Positions 44,041 to 52,669 of a stretch of 52,669 nucleotides of DNA are shown piece by piece. How positions within the stretch are numbered: the first letter of the stretch is position 1; each line of letters begins with the position of its first letter. The stretch comes from Lysobacteraceae bacterium (GTDB taxonomy: Bacteria > Pseudomonadota > Gammaproteobacteria > Xanthomonadales > Xanthomonadaceae). The notes below the pieces were generated by a model. The model saw only the letters and a list, made by a program, of their open reading frames with translations. It was not told the DNA's origin and ran no database searches. Location: assembly GCA_018333835.1 (NCBI GenBank), contig JAGXSL010000136.1, positions 1 through 52,669 of the forward strand, given 5' to 3'. The position numbers and the translations under genes were made by a program.

Positions 44041-46103
44041 CTCATCGCCGGGCCGGCGGCGGCGAGGAAATCGCCCTCGACGTAATCGACGCCCATGCCG
44101 TAGAGCACGGCCATGCTGGCCGCGTCCTGCACGTAGTGCACCACGCAGGTCTTGCCCAGCTCGCGGGTTTTGTCGGCGAACTCGCGGACCTTGGCCTGGT
44201 TCTCGGCGTTGCGGGCGAGGTCGGTGATGTAGCTGCGGTCGATCTTCACCACGTCGGCCTCGACGTGCTGGAGCAGTTGGAACGAGTTGAGGCCGGTGCC
44301 GAAGTGTTCGAGTGCCAGCCGCACCCCGGCGGCGCGCACCCCGTGGGTGAAGGCCTGGATCGCCTTGAGGTGGGTGAACACCGCCGGCTCGTGCAGTTCC
44401 AGCACCAGCCGCGAACCAGGGATGCCGGCCGCGCGCACGGCGGCGGCGATCTCCTCGCCGAGTGGCGGATGGGCCGCGATGCTCTCCGGCCCCAGCTTGA
44501 CGAACAGCGTGGTGGCCCGGCCTTGCGCCTGGCGCTCGGCGAGCACGGCGATGGCGCGATGCACCACCCAGCGGTCGATCGCCGGGCCGAGTCCCTGTTC
44601 CCGGGCCAGCGGCAGGAAGGTGGCGGGGCTGATGATTTCGCCACCCGCACCCTTGAGCCGCAGGTAGGCCTCGTAGATCTCTTCCGGTTCGCCGCGCAGG
44701 CCGACGATCGGCTGGTAGTGCAGGGTGAAGCCGTCCTGGGCGATGGCCTCGCGCAGGCGTTGCACCCAGGCGGCGGTGCGTTCCTCCTCGGCGCGGTCGC
44801 GGGCGGCCGGATCGTGGATCTCGACCCGGTCGCCGCCCACGCCCATGGCCGAGAGCAGGCTGTCCTCGGCACGGCTGATGACCGGGCCGATCTGGGCGTT
44901 GCGTTCGCCGATCTGCACGCCGCCGACGCTGACGCTGAGGGTCAGGGCGCGCTCGCCGACCTCGAGGAGCTGGTCGCCGAAGGCGGCGCGGATGCGCTCG
45001 GCGCGGGCCTGGCTGGCCTTGTGGTCGTGCAGGCGGCAGAGCACGCCGAAGCGGTGGTCGGAAAGCCGGCCGGCCAAGGTGTTGCCGTCGAGCACGCTCT
45101 CGATCCGGCGGGCGATGGCGGCCAGCAGTTCGTCGGCCCGCGCCAGCCCGACGCTGGCGACCAAGGCATCGTAGTTGTCCGGTTCGACCAGCAGCAGGGC
45201 CTGGTGGTGGCGGCCGCCGGCGGCGGCGGCGATGGCCTTCTCCAGTTCCGCCATGAAGGAAGCGCGGTTGGCCAGCCCGGTCACCGAATCGTGGTGGCGC
45301 AGCGTCTCCAGCTCGGCGACCACCGAGGCATCGAGCATGTTGGGTCGGAACGCCACCTGCAGGCAGGGCTCGCCCTCGTAGCTGGCCGGGGTGAATTCCA
45401 TCACCGCGTCGAAGATCTTCCCGGCGGCATCGATCGCCTTCAGATCGAACTGCTCCGGCGGCGGCTCGCCCTTGGCGATGCGCTTCAGCAGGTTCTTGAA
45501 CTCGCCGGCATGCGACGGGGCGACCAGGTCGAGCACCGAAAGGCCCTCGATCTCGTCGAAGCTGCCGTAGCCGAACATCTCGAGGTAGGCCTCGTTGGCG
45601 CGGATGTGCATGCCCTCGTGGAGGTAGGCGATGGGGTCGCGGGAGGAAGCGATCAGGGCGTCGCAGCGGCGTTCGGTTTCGCGCAGCTGCGCCTCCAGGA
45701 CGCGCAGCGCGCGGCGGTCGCGCACCGCCTCGGCCTCGGCGCGCACCACCGCCTGTGCCTGCGCGGGATGCTGGCGCAGCAGCACCCCGCGGGCACCGGC
45801 GGCGAGGGCGGCGAGCAGGCTGGCCTCGTCCAGGCTGTCCAGCGTGGCGAGCACCGGCAGGTCCTTGCCGCTGGCCTGCACCTCGCGCAGCACGGTCTCG
45901 AAGGGGATGGTGCGGGCCGTCATCGAGGCCACCACCAGGTCGAGGCTCTGCTGCGCCAGCAGCTGCCGGAGCTCGTCGATGCCGTCGGGCCGCTGCGGCC
46001 GGACCGCGATGCCGCCGTTGCGCAGCAGGCTGGTCAGGCGCTCGGCGTCCTCGATCCGGTCGTCGACCAGCAGCAGGCGCAGCACGGCGTCGAGGGTGGG
46101 CAT
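44025..46103 (-). CDS. fimX: FimX-like degenerate REC-PAS-GGDEF-EAL protein
   Basis: A 692-residue protein from ATG 46103. A receiver-like domain (LRLLLVDDRIEDAERL) lacks the usual phospho-Asp (LDLVVASMTART). A PAS domain spans about 140-255. The GGDEF motif is replaced by SDHRF, and the EAL domain reads EAYLRL with EHFGTG in place of DDFGTG. It should therefore neither make nor cleave c-di-GMP but bind it, as FimX does in Pseudomonas and Xanthomonas, where it promotes type IV pilus assembly and twitching. Domain order and length match FimX. No pilus gene is in the window. Confidence 0.87.
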   Translation of the reverse strand: MPTLDAVLRLLLVDDRIEDAERLTSLLRNGGIAVRPQRPDGIDELRQLLAQQSLDLVVASMTARTIPFETVLREVQASGKDLPVLATLDSLDEASLLAALAAGARGVLLRQHPAQAQAVVRAEAEAVRDRRALRVLEAQLRETERRCDALIASSRDPIAYLHEGMHIRANEAYLEMFGYGSFDEIEGLSVLDLVAPSHAGEFKNLLKRIAKGEPPPEQFDLKAIDAAGKIFDAVMEFTPASYEGEPCLQVAFRPNMLDASVVAELETLRHHDSVTGLANRASFMAELEKAIAAAAGGRHHQALLLVEPDNYDALVASVGLARADELLAAIARRIESVLDGNTLAGRLSDHRFGVLCRLHDHKASQARAERIRAAFGDQLLEVGERALTLSVSVGGVQIGERNAQIGPVISRAEDSLLSAMGVGGDRVEIHDPAARDRAEEERTAAWVQRLREAIAQDGFTLHYQPIVGLRGEPEEIYEAYLRLKGAGGEIISPATFLPLAREQGLGPAIDRWVVHRAIAVLAERQAQGRATTLFVKLGPESIAAHPPLGEEIAAAVRAAGIPGSRLVLELHEPAVFTHLKAIQAFTHGVRAAGVRLALEHFGTGLNSFQLLQHVEADVVKIDRSYITDLARNAENQAKVREFADKTRELGKTCVVHYVQDAASMAVLYGMGVDYVEGDFLAAAGPAMSYDFG

Positions 46104-46185
46104 GCGGACTCCGGGGGATGTCGTGGCGACACTGCGGGCCAGTGTACGGCCTGCCGAAGCCCGGCTGGAAGGCGCGTCCGCCGCC

Positions 46186-47202
46186 TCAGTACAGGGTCTT
46201 GCCGGGTTGCCCGGGCTGTTCGCGGGCCAGCCGCGGCAGCAGGAACCCCGGCAGGCGCGCATGGAGGGCCGCGCGCAGGGCCAGCGCCTCGGCCTCGGGC
46301 ACCTCGAAGTGCGCCGTACCCTGCACGCGGTCGAGCAGGTGCAGGTAGTAGGGCAGCACGCCGGCCGTGAACAGGGCTTCGGAGAGCTCGACCAGCGCGT
46401 CGGCGGAATCGTTGACCCCGCGCAACAGCACGGCCTGGTTCAGCAGGTGCACGCCGCGAGCGCGCAGGGCCGCGCAGGCTGCACGCACGCCGGCGTCGAT
46501 CTCTTTGGCATGGTTGGCGTGCAGCACCACGACCACCGGCCAGGGCAGGGCGCCGATCCAGTCGAGGAATTCGCCGTCGATGCGCTCCGGCAGCACGACC
46601 GGCAGGCGCGTGTGGATCCGCAGCCGCGTGACCTGCGGCAGGCTGCGCAGCGCGCCGGTGAGTTCGGCGAGTTTGGCCGTCGAGAGGCTGAGCGGGTCGC
46701 CGCCGGAGAGGATCACCTCGTGGAGGGTCGGGTCGCGGCGCAGGGCATCGAGCGCCGAAGCCCAGCCTGCCGCGGCGGCGGTTTCCTCGGCGTACGGGAA
46801 GTGCCGGCGGAAGCAGTAGCGGCAATGGATGGCGCAACTGCCGGTGGCGATGAGCAGGGCACGGCCTTCGTATTTGTGGATCACCCCGGTGCCGCCCTTG
46901 GCCGCCGCGTCGCCGACGGCGTCGAGCGTGAAGCCGGGAACGAGGCGGTCCTCGTCGTCGAGTGGCAGCACCTGCCGCAACAGCGGGTCGTGCGGGTCGC
47001 CGCGGCGCATCCGGGCGACGAAGCCGCGCGGCACCCGCAGCGGGAACTGCGCGGTGGCCGGCACCGAAAGCCGTGCCGCCAGGGCGTCGAGGCCCAGCAG
47101 CCGCAGCAGTTCCACCGGGTCGCGCACGGCGTCGCGCCACAGGGTCTGCCAACGCTCGGGCTGCCGAGTGGGGGAGGGAACGGGTATCATCACGGGCTGC
47201 AT
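46186..47202 (-). CDS. epmB: EF-P beta-lysylation protein EpmB (lysine 2,3-aminomutase family)
   Basis: Radical SAM and PLP enzyme that converts L-lysine to (R)-beta-lysine for EF-P modification. It has 338 residues. The cluster motif is CAIHCRYC (C123, C127, C130), followed by [17 protein letters not shown] is the SAM-binding loop. The end, PGKTLY, contains the lysine that corresponds to the PLP-binding lysine of the family. It is divergent from efp, its substrate's gene, with 23 bases between the start codons. The partner ligase EpmA is not in the window. Confidence 0.95.
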   Translation of the reverse strand: MQPVMIPVPSPTRQPERWQTLWRDAVRDPVELLRLLGLDALAARLSVPATAQFPLRVPRGFVARMRRGDPHDPLLRQVLPLDDEDRLVPGFTLDAVGDAAAKGGTGVIHKYEGRALLIATGSCAIHCRYCFRRHFPYAEETAAAAGWASALDALRRDPTLHEVILSGGDPLSLSTAKLAELTGALRSLPQVTRLRIHTRLPVVLPERIDGEFLDWIGALPWPVVVVLHANHAKEIDAGVRAACAALRARGVHLLNQAVLLRGVNDSADALVELSEALFTAGVLPYYLHLLDRVQGTAHFEVPEAEALALRAALHARLPGFLLPRLAREQPGQPGKTLY

Positions 47203-47225
47203 TCTAGGGTTCGAGGAGCATCCGC

Positions 47226-47792
47226 ATGGCCAGCTACGGCATGAACGACGTCAAGAACGGCATGAAGATCATCGTCAACGGCGAGCCGTGCGTCATCACC
47301 GAGACCGAGTACGTCAAGCCGGGCAAGGGCCAGGCCTTCACCCGCGTCAAGTACCGCTTCATCAAGTCCGGCCGGGTGGTCGAGATGACCATGAAGGCGA
47401 CCGACAGCGTCGAGGCCGCCGACGTCGTCGACACCGACATGCAGTACCTCTACAGCGACGGCGAGTTCTGGCACTTCATGCAGCAGGAGACCTTCGAGCA
47501 GGTTCAGGCCGACGCCGCCGGCGTGGGCGAGACCGCGAAGTGGATCAAGGGCGAGGAGCCCTGCGTGGTGACCTTGTGGAACGGCACGCCGATCGCCGTG
47601 CAGGCGCCGAACTTCGTCGAGCTGAAGATCGTCGAGACCGATCCCGGCGTGCGCGGCGACACCTCGGGTGGCGGCGGCAAGCCGGCCAAGCTGGAGACCG
47701 GCGCCGTGGTGCGCGTGCCGCTGTTCGTGGGCCAGGACGAGATCATCAAGGTCGACACCCGCACCGGCGAGTACGTCGGCCGCGTCAAGTAA
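47226..47792 (+). CDS. efp: elongation factor P
   Basis: Binds between P and E sites of stalled ribosomes and helps form bonds at polyproline stretches. It has 188 residues. The modification loop is KPGKGQAF with K34 as the beta-lysylation site, consistent with EpmB next door. [32 protein letters not shown] is the C-terminal OB domain. A TATCAT at 47185-47190, inside epmB, may be its -10 box. It is followed by a perfect 16-bp palindrome. Confidence 0.98.
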   Translation: MASYGMNDVKNGMKIIVNGEPCVITETEYVKPGKGQAFTRVKYRFIKSGRVVEMTMKATDSVEAADVVDTDMQYLYSDGEFWHFMQQETFEQVQADAAGVGETAKWIKGEEPCVVTLWNGTPIAVQAPNFVELKIVETDPGVRGDTSGGGGKPAKLETGAVVRVPLFVGQDEIIKVDTRTGEYVGRVK

Positions 47793-47808
47793 GCGCCGGC
47801 GCCGGCGC
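47793..47808. other. 16-bp perfect GC palindrome after efp
   Basis: GCGCCGGCGCCGGCGC begins at the first base after the efp stop codon. It could fold as a short hairpin that ends or protects the efp message; there is no T tract. Confidence 0.4.
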
Positions 47809-47828
47809 GCCGCGGCCTCACCCGGGGA

Positions 47829-49175
47829 GTGAACGTGCTCGAACCCTGCGACCTGTTGATCGAAGCCGGCTGGGTGGTGCCGGTGGTGCCGAAGGGCGCG
47901 GTGCTCGCGGGCCACGCCGTCGCCGTGCGGGACGGGCGGATCCTCGCCGTGCTGCCCCGCGCCGAGGCGCGGGCGCGCTTCCTGCCGGCCGAGACCGTGT
48001 CGCGCCCCGAGGCCGTGCTGATCCCGGGCCTCGTCAATCTCCACACCCACAACCCGATGACCCTGCTACGCGGGGTTGCCGACGACCTGCCGCTGATGCC
48101 CTGGCTGCAGGAGCACATCTGGCCGATCGAAGGTGCGGTGATGGGGCCGGACTTCGTCGCCGACGGCATCGAGCTCGCCGTGGCCGAGATGGTCCGCGGC
48201 GGCACCACCACCTGCAACGAGAGCTATTTCTTCCCCGACGTGCAGGCGCAGACCTACCAGCGCCTCGGCTTCCGCGCCACCGTCGGCCTGCCGGTGATCG
48301 AGTTCCCCTCGCCCTGGGCCCGCACCACGGCCGAGTACTTCGACAAGGCCTTGGAGGTCTTCGACGCCTGGCGCGGCGACCCGCTGGTCCGCTTCGCCTT
48401 CGCGCCGCATGCGCCCTACACGGTGTCCGACGCCAGCTTCGAGCGCATCGGCATGCTCTCCGCCCAGCTCGACCTGCCGATCCACTGCCACGTCCACGAG
48501 ACCGCGCAGGAAGTCGAGGATTCGCAGAAGCAGCACGGCCAGCGCCCGCTGGCGCGGCTGGACCGCCTCGGCATCGTCGATGCCCGGCTGATCGCCGTGC
48601 ACATGACCCAGCTCACCGAGGCCGAGATCCGCCTCTGTGCCGGGCGCGGCGTGCACATCGCGCATTGCCCGCAGTCGAACCTGAAGCTCGCCTCCGGCTT
48701 CTGCCCGGTCGAGGCCCTGCGCGTCGCCGGCGCCAACGTCGGCATCGGCACCGACGGCTGCGCCAGCAACAACGACCTCGACATGTTCGAGGAAACCCGC
48801 AATGCCGCCCTGCTCGCCAAGGCCGTGGCCGGCGACGCCCGCGCCCTGGACGCCGCCTCGGCGCTCGAAGCCGCGACGCTGGCCGGCGCGAAGGCCCTCG
48901 GCCGCGAGCACGAGATCGGCTCGATCGAGCCCGGCAAGCAGGCCGACCTGGTGCTGGTCGACCTCGGCGAACTGGAACTCCAGCCGCTCTACCACGTCAT
49001 CTCGCACCTCGTGTACGTCGCCACCCGCCACCAGGTCAGCGAGGTCTGGATCGGCGGCCGCCCGAAACTGCGCGAGCGCCGCCTGGTCGGGATCGACGCC
49101 GACGCGCTGAAGGCGAAGGCGCGGGCCTGGGCGCGGCGGATCGCCACCATCCCGCGCAGCGGAGCCACGCCATGA
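47829..49175 (+). CDS. mtaD: TRZ/ATZ-family amidohydrolase, probable MTA/SAH or adenosine-type deaminase
   Basis: Zinc amidohydrolase of 448 residues from GTG 47829. Metal ligands are in [24 protein letters not shown] and [30 protein letters not shown] is typical of the 5'-methylthioadenosine/S-adenosylhomocysteine deaminase group. The order mtaD-ubiG-mupP occurs in Pseudomonas and supports the name. It would deaminate MTA or a related nucleoside in the salvage route. Substrate preference is not proven. Its stop overlaps ubiG (ATGA). Confidence 0.88.
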   Translation: MNVLEPCDLLIEAGWVVPVVPKGAVLAGHAVAVRDGRILAVLPRAEARARFLPAETVSRPEAVLIPGLVNLHTHNPMTLLRGVADDLPLMPWLQEHIWPIEGAVMGPDFVADGIELAVAEMVRGGTTTCNESYFFPDVQAQTYQRLGFRATVGLPVIEFPSPWARTTAEYFDKALEVFDAWRGDPLVRFAFAPHAPYTVSDASFERIGMLSAQLDLPIHCHVHETAQEVEDSQKQHGQRPLARLDRLGIVDARLIAVHMTQLTEAEIRLCAGRGVHIAHCPQSNLKLASGFCPVEALRVAGANVGIGTDGCASNNDLDMFEETRNAALLAKAVAGDARALDAASALEAATLAGAKALGREHEIGSIEPGKQADLVLVDLGELELQPLYHVISHLVYVATRHQVSEVWIGGRPKLRERRLVGIDADALKAKARAWARRIATIPRSGATP

Positions 49176-49915
49176 TCCCCGCCCCCGCGTCCACGTCTTC
49201 GCCCACCAATGCCGATCCCGCCGAACTGGCGCGCTTCTCCGCGCTGGCCGCGCGCTGGTGGGACCCGCAGGGACCGCAGGGGCCCCTGCATGCCCTCAAT
49301 CCCGCCCGCCTCGCCTACGTGGCCCGGCAGCATCCACTGCGCGGGGCGCGGGTGCTCGATGTCGGCTGCGGCGGCGGCCTGCTCAGCGAAGCGATGGCGG
49401 ACGCCGGGGCCGAGGTGCTCGGCATCGACCTCGCCGCCGACCTCGTCGATGTCGCCCGCCTGCACCTGCTGGAGCGCGAGCAGTCCGGCGAAAGGCCGCG
49501 GTTGGCGTACCGCGTGCAGGCCGCCGAGTCCCTCGCCGCCGAGATGCCGGACCATTTCGACCTCGTCACCTGCATGGAGCTGCTGGAGCACGTCCCCGAT
49601 CCGCAGTCCATCCTCGATGCCTGCGCCGCCCTGCTCCGGCCGGGCGGGGTGCTGGTGGTCTCGACCATCAGCCGGACCCCGGCGGCCTTCGCCCTCGCCA
49701 TCGTCGGTGCCGAGTACCTCACCGGGCTGATCGAGCGCGGCACCCACGACTGGCGGCGCTTCATCCGGCCCTCGGAACTGGCCGCCGGCCTGCGCCGCGC
49801 CGGGCTGGAGCTGGAGGCCCTCGACGGCCTGCACTACGACCCGCTGCGGCGCACCGCCTGGGTGGGCGCCGGCACCGCGGTGAACTACCTGTGCGCGGCA
49901 CGGAAACCGGCGTGA
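49172..49915 (+). CDS. ubiG: ubiquinone biosynthesis O-methyltransferase UbiG
   Basis: SAM-dependent enzyme that performs both O-methylations in ubiquinone synthesis. It has 247 residues from ATG 49172. [29 protein letters not shown] is the UbiG N-terminus. Motif I is [13 protein letters not shown], and [16 protein letters not shown] and [16 protein letters not shown] follow. It is coupled by ATGA to the amidohydrolase and by GTGA to the HAD gene downstream. The long track ORF through efp and mtaD is a frame shadow. Confidence 0.96.
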   Translation: MIPAPASTSSPTNADPAELARFSALAARWWDPQGPQGPLHALNPARLAYVARQHPLRGARVLDVGCGGGLLSEAMADAGAEVLGIDLAADLVDVARLHLLEREQSGERPRLAYRVQAAESLAAEMPDHFDLVTCMELLEHVPDPQSILDACAALLRPGGVLVVSTISRTPAAFALAIVGAEYLTGLIERGTHDWRRFIRPSELAAGLRRAGLELEALDGLHYDPLRRTAWVGAGTAVNYLCAARKPA

Positions 49916-50613
49916 ACACCGCGGTTGCCGGCATCGCGCGGCCGCTGCAGGGGCCGCCGCGGGCGGTGCTGTTCGACCTCGACGGCACCCTGGTCGACAC
50001 CGCGCCCGACCTCGCCGCCGCGGTCAACCGCCTGCGGGTCGAGGACGGCCGGGCCGCCCTGGACGAGGCCGAACTCCGCCCCTTGGTCTCGAAAGGCGGG
50101 CGCGCCCTGCTGGCACGGGCCTACCCGGAGTCCGACCCGGCCGCCCTCGAAGCCCGCCTGCCGCGCTTCCTCGCCGCCTACGCCGAGGCGCTGGTCGTGC
50201 ACAGCCGGCCCTTTCCGGGGATCGAGGCCCTGCTGGATCAGCTCGAATCGCATGGCTGCCGCTGGGGCATCGTCACCAACAAGCCGGAAGCCCTCGCCCG
50301 CGGTGTGCTGGCCGGCCTCGGCTGGACGGCACGCTGCGCCGTGCTGGTCGGCGGTGACACGCTGCCGCTGCGCAAACCCGATCCGGCGCCGCTGGCCCAC
50401 GCCGTCGCCCGGCTCGGCGTGCCGCCTGGGACCTGCGCCTACGTCGGCGACGATGCCCGCGATATCGCCGCCGGCAATGCCGCCGGCATGCCGACCGCCG
50501 TTGCCCTCTGGGGCTACCGCGAAGCCGGCGATTGCCCCTCGCGCTGGCCGGCCAGCGCCCATTGCGCCGACGCCGGGGCGCTGGCGGCCTGGCTCGGGAT
50601 GGCACGGGCATGA
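49912..50613 (+). CDS. HAD phosphatase, MupP- or Gph-type
   Basis: A 233-residue HAD hydrolase from GTG 49912. Motif I is [14 protein letters not shown], motif II GIVTNKP, motif III with K in LRKPDPAPL, and motif [11 protein letters not shown]. It could be phosphoglycolate phosphatase (Gph) or N-acetylmuramate-6-phosphate phosphatase (MupP). The position after ubiG equals that of mupP in Pseudomonas, and the [15 protein letters not shown] segment resembles GY-x-DNP-x-W of MupP. I lean to MupP, which serves cell-wall recycling. amgK and murU are not in the window. It is coupled to both neighbours. Confidence 0.85.
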   Translation: MNTAVAGIARPLQGPPRAVLFDLDGTLVDTAPDLAAAVNRLRVEDGRAALDEAELRPLVSKGGRALLARAYPESDPAALEARLPRFLAAYAEALVVHSRPFPGIEALLDQLESHGCRWGIVTNKPEALARGVLAGLGWTARCAVLVGGDTLPLRKPDPAPLAHAVARLGVPPGTCAYVGDDARDIAAGNAAGMPTAVALWGYREAGDCPSRWPASAHCADAGALAAWLGMARA

Positions 50614-51407
50614 GCGGAGGTGCCGGAGCGGACGAGGCGCTGCACTCGCTGCTGGCCGGCGCCGAAGCCCGGTTGCCCCTGCTGACGCTGGCCCCGGCCT
50701 TCCTGCCGGCACCGGAACGGTTGCTGCTGCTGGCCTGGGCGGGCCTGCTCGGTGAGTGCGAATCGGCGTTGTTCGAAAGCAGCGACCCTCGGGTTCGCGC
50801 CCTGCGCTGTGGCTGGTGGGCCGAGGAACTGGCGGCCCTGCCGGCCGGACAGCCGCGGCATCCGCTGGGCCGGGTACTGGCCACGCCGGCCCTGCCTTGG
50901 GCGGCGTTCGCGCAGGCGCTGCTGGAACTGGCCGAGGACGACGCGCCGGCCGCCAGCGCCGCCGCCGCGGAAGCGGCCCTGCGACCGCTGGCGAGTGCCG
51001 TCGCCCGCATCGATGCCGCGCTGGCAGGGAGCACCGACCCCGGTGCCGCCGACCGTTTCGTGCTGCATTGGCAGGGGCTCGCGCTGGGTCGCGGAACCGC
51101 CGGTGCCGCCGGCGTCCCGCTGGCGCTGTGGGCGCGGCATGGCCGCCGTCCCGCCGATGCCGCCACGGCGCCCGGCGTGTATCGCGACTGGGCCGGGCAG
51201 TTGCGGGCGCGGATCGCACCCCCGCGGCGTGGCGAGAGCCTGCTCGCGCGCCTGCTCGCCGAGGACGACCGGCGGCGGCTCGCCGCGTGGGCCGCCGGCC
51301 GGCCCGCCCATCCACCGCCGCCCCGCTGGCGGCGCCCCTTCGCCTTCTGGCGGTGCGCCCGCGACGCTGCGTTGCACTACCGGATTCCGCCCGCCGCCAC
51401 GACTTGA
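50610..51407 (+). CDS. squalene/phytoene synthase-like protein, probably non-catalytic
   Basis: A 265-residue all-helical protein from ATG 50610. RVRALRCGWWAEELAALPAGQPRHPLGRVL resembles the RLAWWREEL...G.PRHP region of squalene/phytoene synthase-like proteins. The Asp-rich motifs needed for prenyl diphosphate binding are not seen, so catalysis is unlikely. It may be related to assembly-factor-like members of the fold (NDUFAF6 type). The tail is Arg/Pro-rich. It overlaps the HAD gene by four bases and is the last gene of the mtaD-ubiG set. The assignment is by eye and uncertain. Confidence 0.5.
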   Translation: MSGGAGADEALHSLLAGAEARLPLLTLAPAFLPAPERLLLLAWAGLLGECESALFESSDPRVRALRCGWWAEELAALPAGQPRHPLGRVLATPALPWAAFAQALLELAEDDAPAASAAAAEAALRPLASAVARIDAALAGSTDPGAADRFVLHWQGLALGRGTAGAAGVPLALWARHGRRPADAATAPGVYRDWAGQLRARIAPPRRGESLLARLLAEDDRRRLAAWAAGRPAHPPPPRWRRPFAFWRCARDAALHYRIPPAATT

Positions 51408-51425
51408 CGTACGCTGTACGGGTAC

Positions 51426-51438
51426 CCACCTAAGGTGG
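51426..51438. promoter_or_regulatory. dyad upstream of folE2
   Basis: CCACCT-A-AGGTGG is a perfect dyad 26 bases before the folE2 ATG, inside the 57-base gap. FolE2 genes are often zinc-regulated through Zur, but this is not a known Zur box. It could also be a leader hairpin. Confidence 0.4.
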
Positions 51439-51464
51439 TCCCGACCTCGCCACCGGACCCTCCC

Positions 51465-52418
51465 ATGTCGCCGATCCGAGAGAACGTCGTCCGCATCATG
51501 CCGGACATCGCCTGCGAAGCCCGCCCGGCGGCCGCCGGCCAATTGGCCTGGGTGGGCATGGGCGAGATCGACGCGCCGGTGCGCCTGCTCGCCCCGGACG
51601 GCACCGTCAGCAGCACGCCGGCCCGCATCAACGCCTTCGTCAACCTGCACCGGCCCGACGTGCGCGGCATCCACATGTCGCGGCTCTACCTGCACGTCGA
51701 CCGCCACCTCGCCGCCGAGCCGGTCGGTCCGGCCAGCCTGCGCCGGCTGCTGCGCGACTTCCTCGACTCCCATGCCGAACTGTCGGACCGCGCCATGGTC
51801 GAGCTGCGCTTCGACCACCTGGTCCGGCGCAAGGCCCTGGTCAGCGACAACACCGGCTGGAAGAGCTACCCGGTGGCCCTGCGGGCGACCCTCGAGCGCA
51901 ACGCCTTCAACCTCGAGATGGACGTGCGCATCACCTATTCCAGCACCTGCCCCTGCTCGGCGGCCTTGGCGCGGCAGTTGATCCAGGAGCAGTTCCGCCG
52001 CGATTTCCCCGGCGGCGGCGAGGTCTCGACCGAGGCCGTGCTGCGCTGGCTCGGCACCGAGCAGGGCATCCTCGCCACCCCGCACAGCCAGCGCAGCCAC
52101 GCCGACGTGCGGGTGCGGCTGGCCCCGCACGTGACCGATTTCCCGATCATCGAGCTGGTGGACCGCATCGAGGGCGCGCTCAAGACCCCGGTGCAGACCG
52201 TGGTCAAGCGCGAGGACGAGCAGGCCTTCGCCCGCCTCAACGGCCAGAACCTGATGTTCTGCGAGGACGCCGCCCGGCGCATGCAGCAGGCGCTCGATGC
52301 CGACGAGCGCATCCTCGACTTCCGGGTCCGTGCCTCGCACTTCGAGAGCCTGCATCCGCACGACGCAGTGGCGGTGGCGGTCAAGGGCGTGGCGGGCGGC
52401 TTCGGCCCCGGCGTCTGA
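51465..52418 (+). CDS. folE2: GTP cyclohydrolase FolE2 (type IB)
   Basis: Converts GTP to 7,8-dihydroneopterin triphosphate, the first step of folate synthesis, without a strict need for zinc. It has 317 residues from ATG 51465 (MSPIRENVVRIMPDIA). VGMGEIDAPVRL, VNLHRPDVRGIHMSRLYL and the cysteine motif TYSSTCPCSAALARQL are FolE2 hallmarks. FESLHPHDAVAVAVKG is the conserved C-terminal part. A zinc-independent enzyme is often used when zinc is scarce. folP is in the same window, far upstream. The repeat copy begins 52 bases after its stop. Confidence 0.96.
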   Translation: MSPIRENVVRIMPDIACEARPAAAGQLAWVGMGEIDAPVRLLAPDGTVSSTPARINAFVNLHRPDVRGIHMSRLYLHVDRHLAAEPVGPASLRRLLRDFLDSHAELSDRAMVELRFDHLVRRKALVSDNTGWKSYPVALRATLERNAFNLEMDVRITYSSTCPCSAALARQLIQEQFRRDFPGGGEVSTEAVLRWLGTEQGILATPHSQRSHADVRVRLAPHVTDFPIIELVDRIEGALKTPVQTVVKREDEQAFARLNGQNLMFCEDAARRMQQALDADERILDFRVRASHFESLHPHDAVAVAVKGVAGGFGPGV

Positions 52419-52470
52419 ACCGCCGACCCGGGCGCTCCACGGCCCGCCGTTCCGAGCGCACCGTCCCGGG

Positions 52471-52669
52471 CGCGCCTGCCTTCGTGGCCCATGGAGTCGC
52501 GGCCGGCGACGGCTACGCGTCCCGCTCCGCAGTCGCCGGACGGCGCTTTCCGGCCAGCCGCAGCGCGGCTGGCGCTCGCGGCCATCAGCGATCAGTGATC
52601 GCTGAGCGATGGCCACTCGCCCTGTGCGCCTCCTGCGATCCCCATGGCCCACGGGCGCGGCGCGGATCG
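52471..52669 (+). repeat. ~200-bp multi-hairpin repeat, right copy (window edge)
   Basis: Reverse-complement counterpart of 99-298, cut off by the window end, so it may continue. It carries the same stems, including the 21-base near-palindrome at 52585-52605. It follows folE2 in the same orientation in which the left copy follows the DUF498 gene. The ORF of 712 residues drawn through it on minus (50514-52652) is a shadow of folE2 and neighbours. Confidence 0.85.

Noticed and set aside
50514-52652. 712-residue ORF on minus across folE2 and the right repeat
   Set aside because: Antisense to folE2 and the squalene-synthase-like gene; shares its first residues with the left shadow ORF only through the repeat.

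Overview
The window is a high-GC (about 70%) chromosomal segment of a gammaproteobacterium. The order yhbY-rlmE-ftsH-folP ... miaA-hfq-hflX-hflK-hflC-DUF2065-purA, a FimX-type protein, an imuA-imuB-dnaE2 cassette and an Oar-like TonB receptor point to the Lysobacterales (Xanthomonadales). The genus cannot be fixed from sequence reading alone. Almost every base is coding. No tRNA, rRNA, CRISPR array, transposase or prophage gene was seen.

Layout. 1-444: repeats (a 61-bp direct repeat and a ~200-bp element). 445-4724: DUF498 and yhbY on minus, rlmE-ftsH-folP on plus. 4742-5821: solitary alkane hydroxylase alkB. 5939-12248: miaA-hfq-hflX-hflK-hflC-DUF2065, a terminator-like hairpin, purA. 12262-13239: tiny flagellar-rod-like protein and an AbrB/Doc toxin-antitoxin pair. 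13317-16527: gcvP behind a tandem glycine riboswitch. 16663-22018: imuA-imuB-dnaE2 mutagenesis cassette. 22036-26395: TonB receptor and CysK2-like PLP enzyme. 26555-30214: YkgJ protein, small proteins, a lipoprotein and a YtrA-type ABC operon. 30345-34576: gpx, DUF3429, fkpA-like, ugd, slyX, DUF2058. 34581-41688: M3 peptidase, metH and a SahR-like regulator. 41849-47202: acyl-CoA dehydrogenase, FAD oxidoreductase, fimX, epmB. 47226-52418: efp, mtaD-ubiG-mupP/gph-squalene-synthase-like, folE2. 52471-52669: an inverted copy of the left ~200-bp element that runs off the window end.

Genes that work together: rlmE and yhbY in 50S maturation; ftsH with its modulators hflK/hflC; hfq with hflX; folP and folE2 in folate synthesis; sahR and metH in the methionine/SAM cycle, with mtaD as a possible salvage step; epmB with its substrate EF-P; imuA/imuB/dnaE2 in damage-induced mutagenesis; abrB/doc as a toxin-antitoxin unit.

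I do not see a clearly new multi-gene system. The most unusual signals are: the ~200-bp multi-hairpin repeat at both window edges, in the same orientation relative to the gene it follows; a non-canonical 16-bp dyad before imuA; a His/Cys-rich insertion in the homocysteine-binding domain of MetH; dyads at the sahR and ytrA promoters; and a 104-residue orphan flagellar-rod-like protein beside a toxin-antitoxin pair. The window probably corresponds to a contig bounded by a dispersed repeat family.
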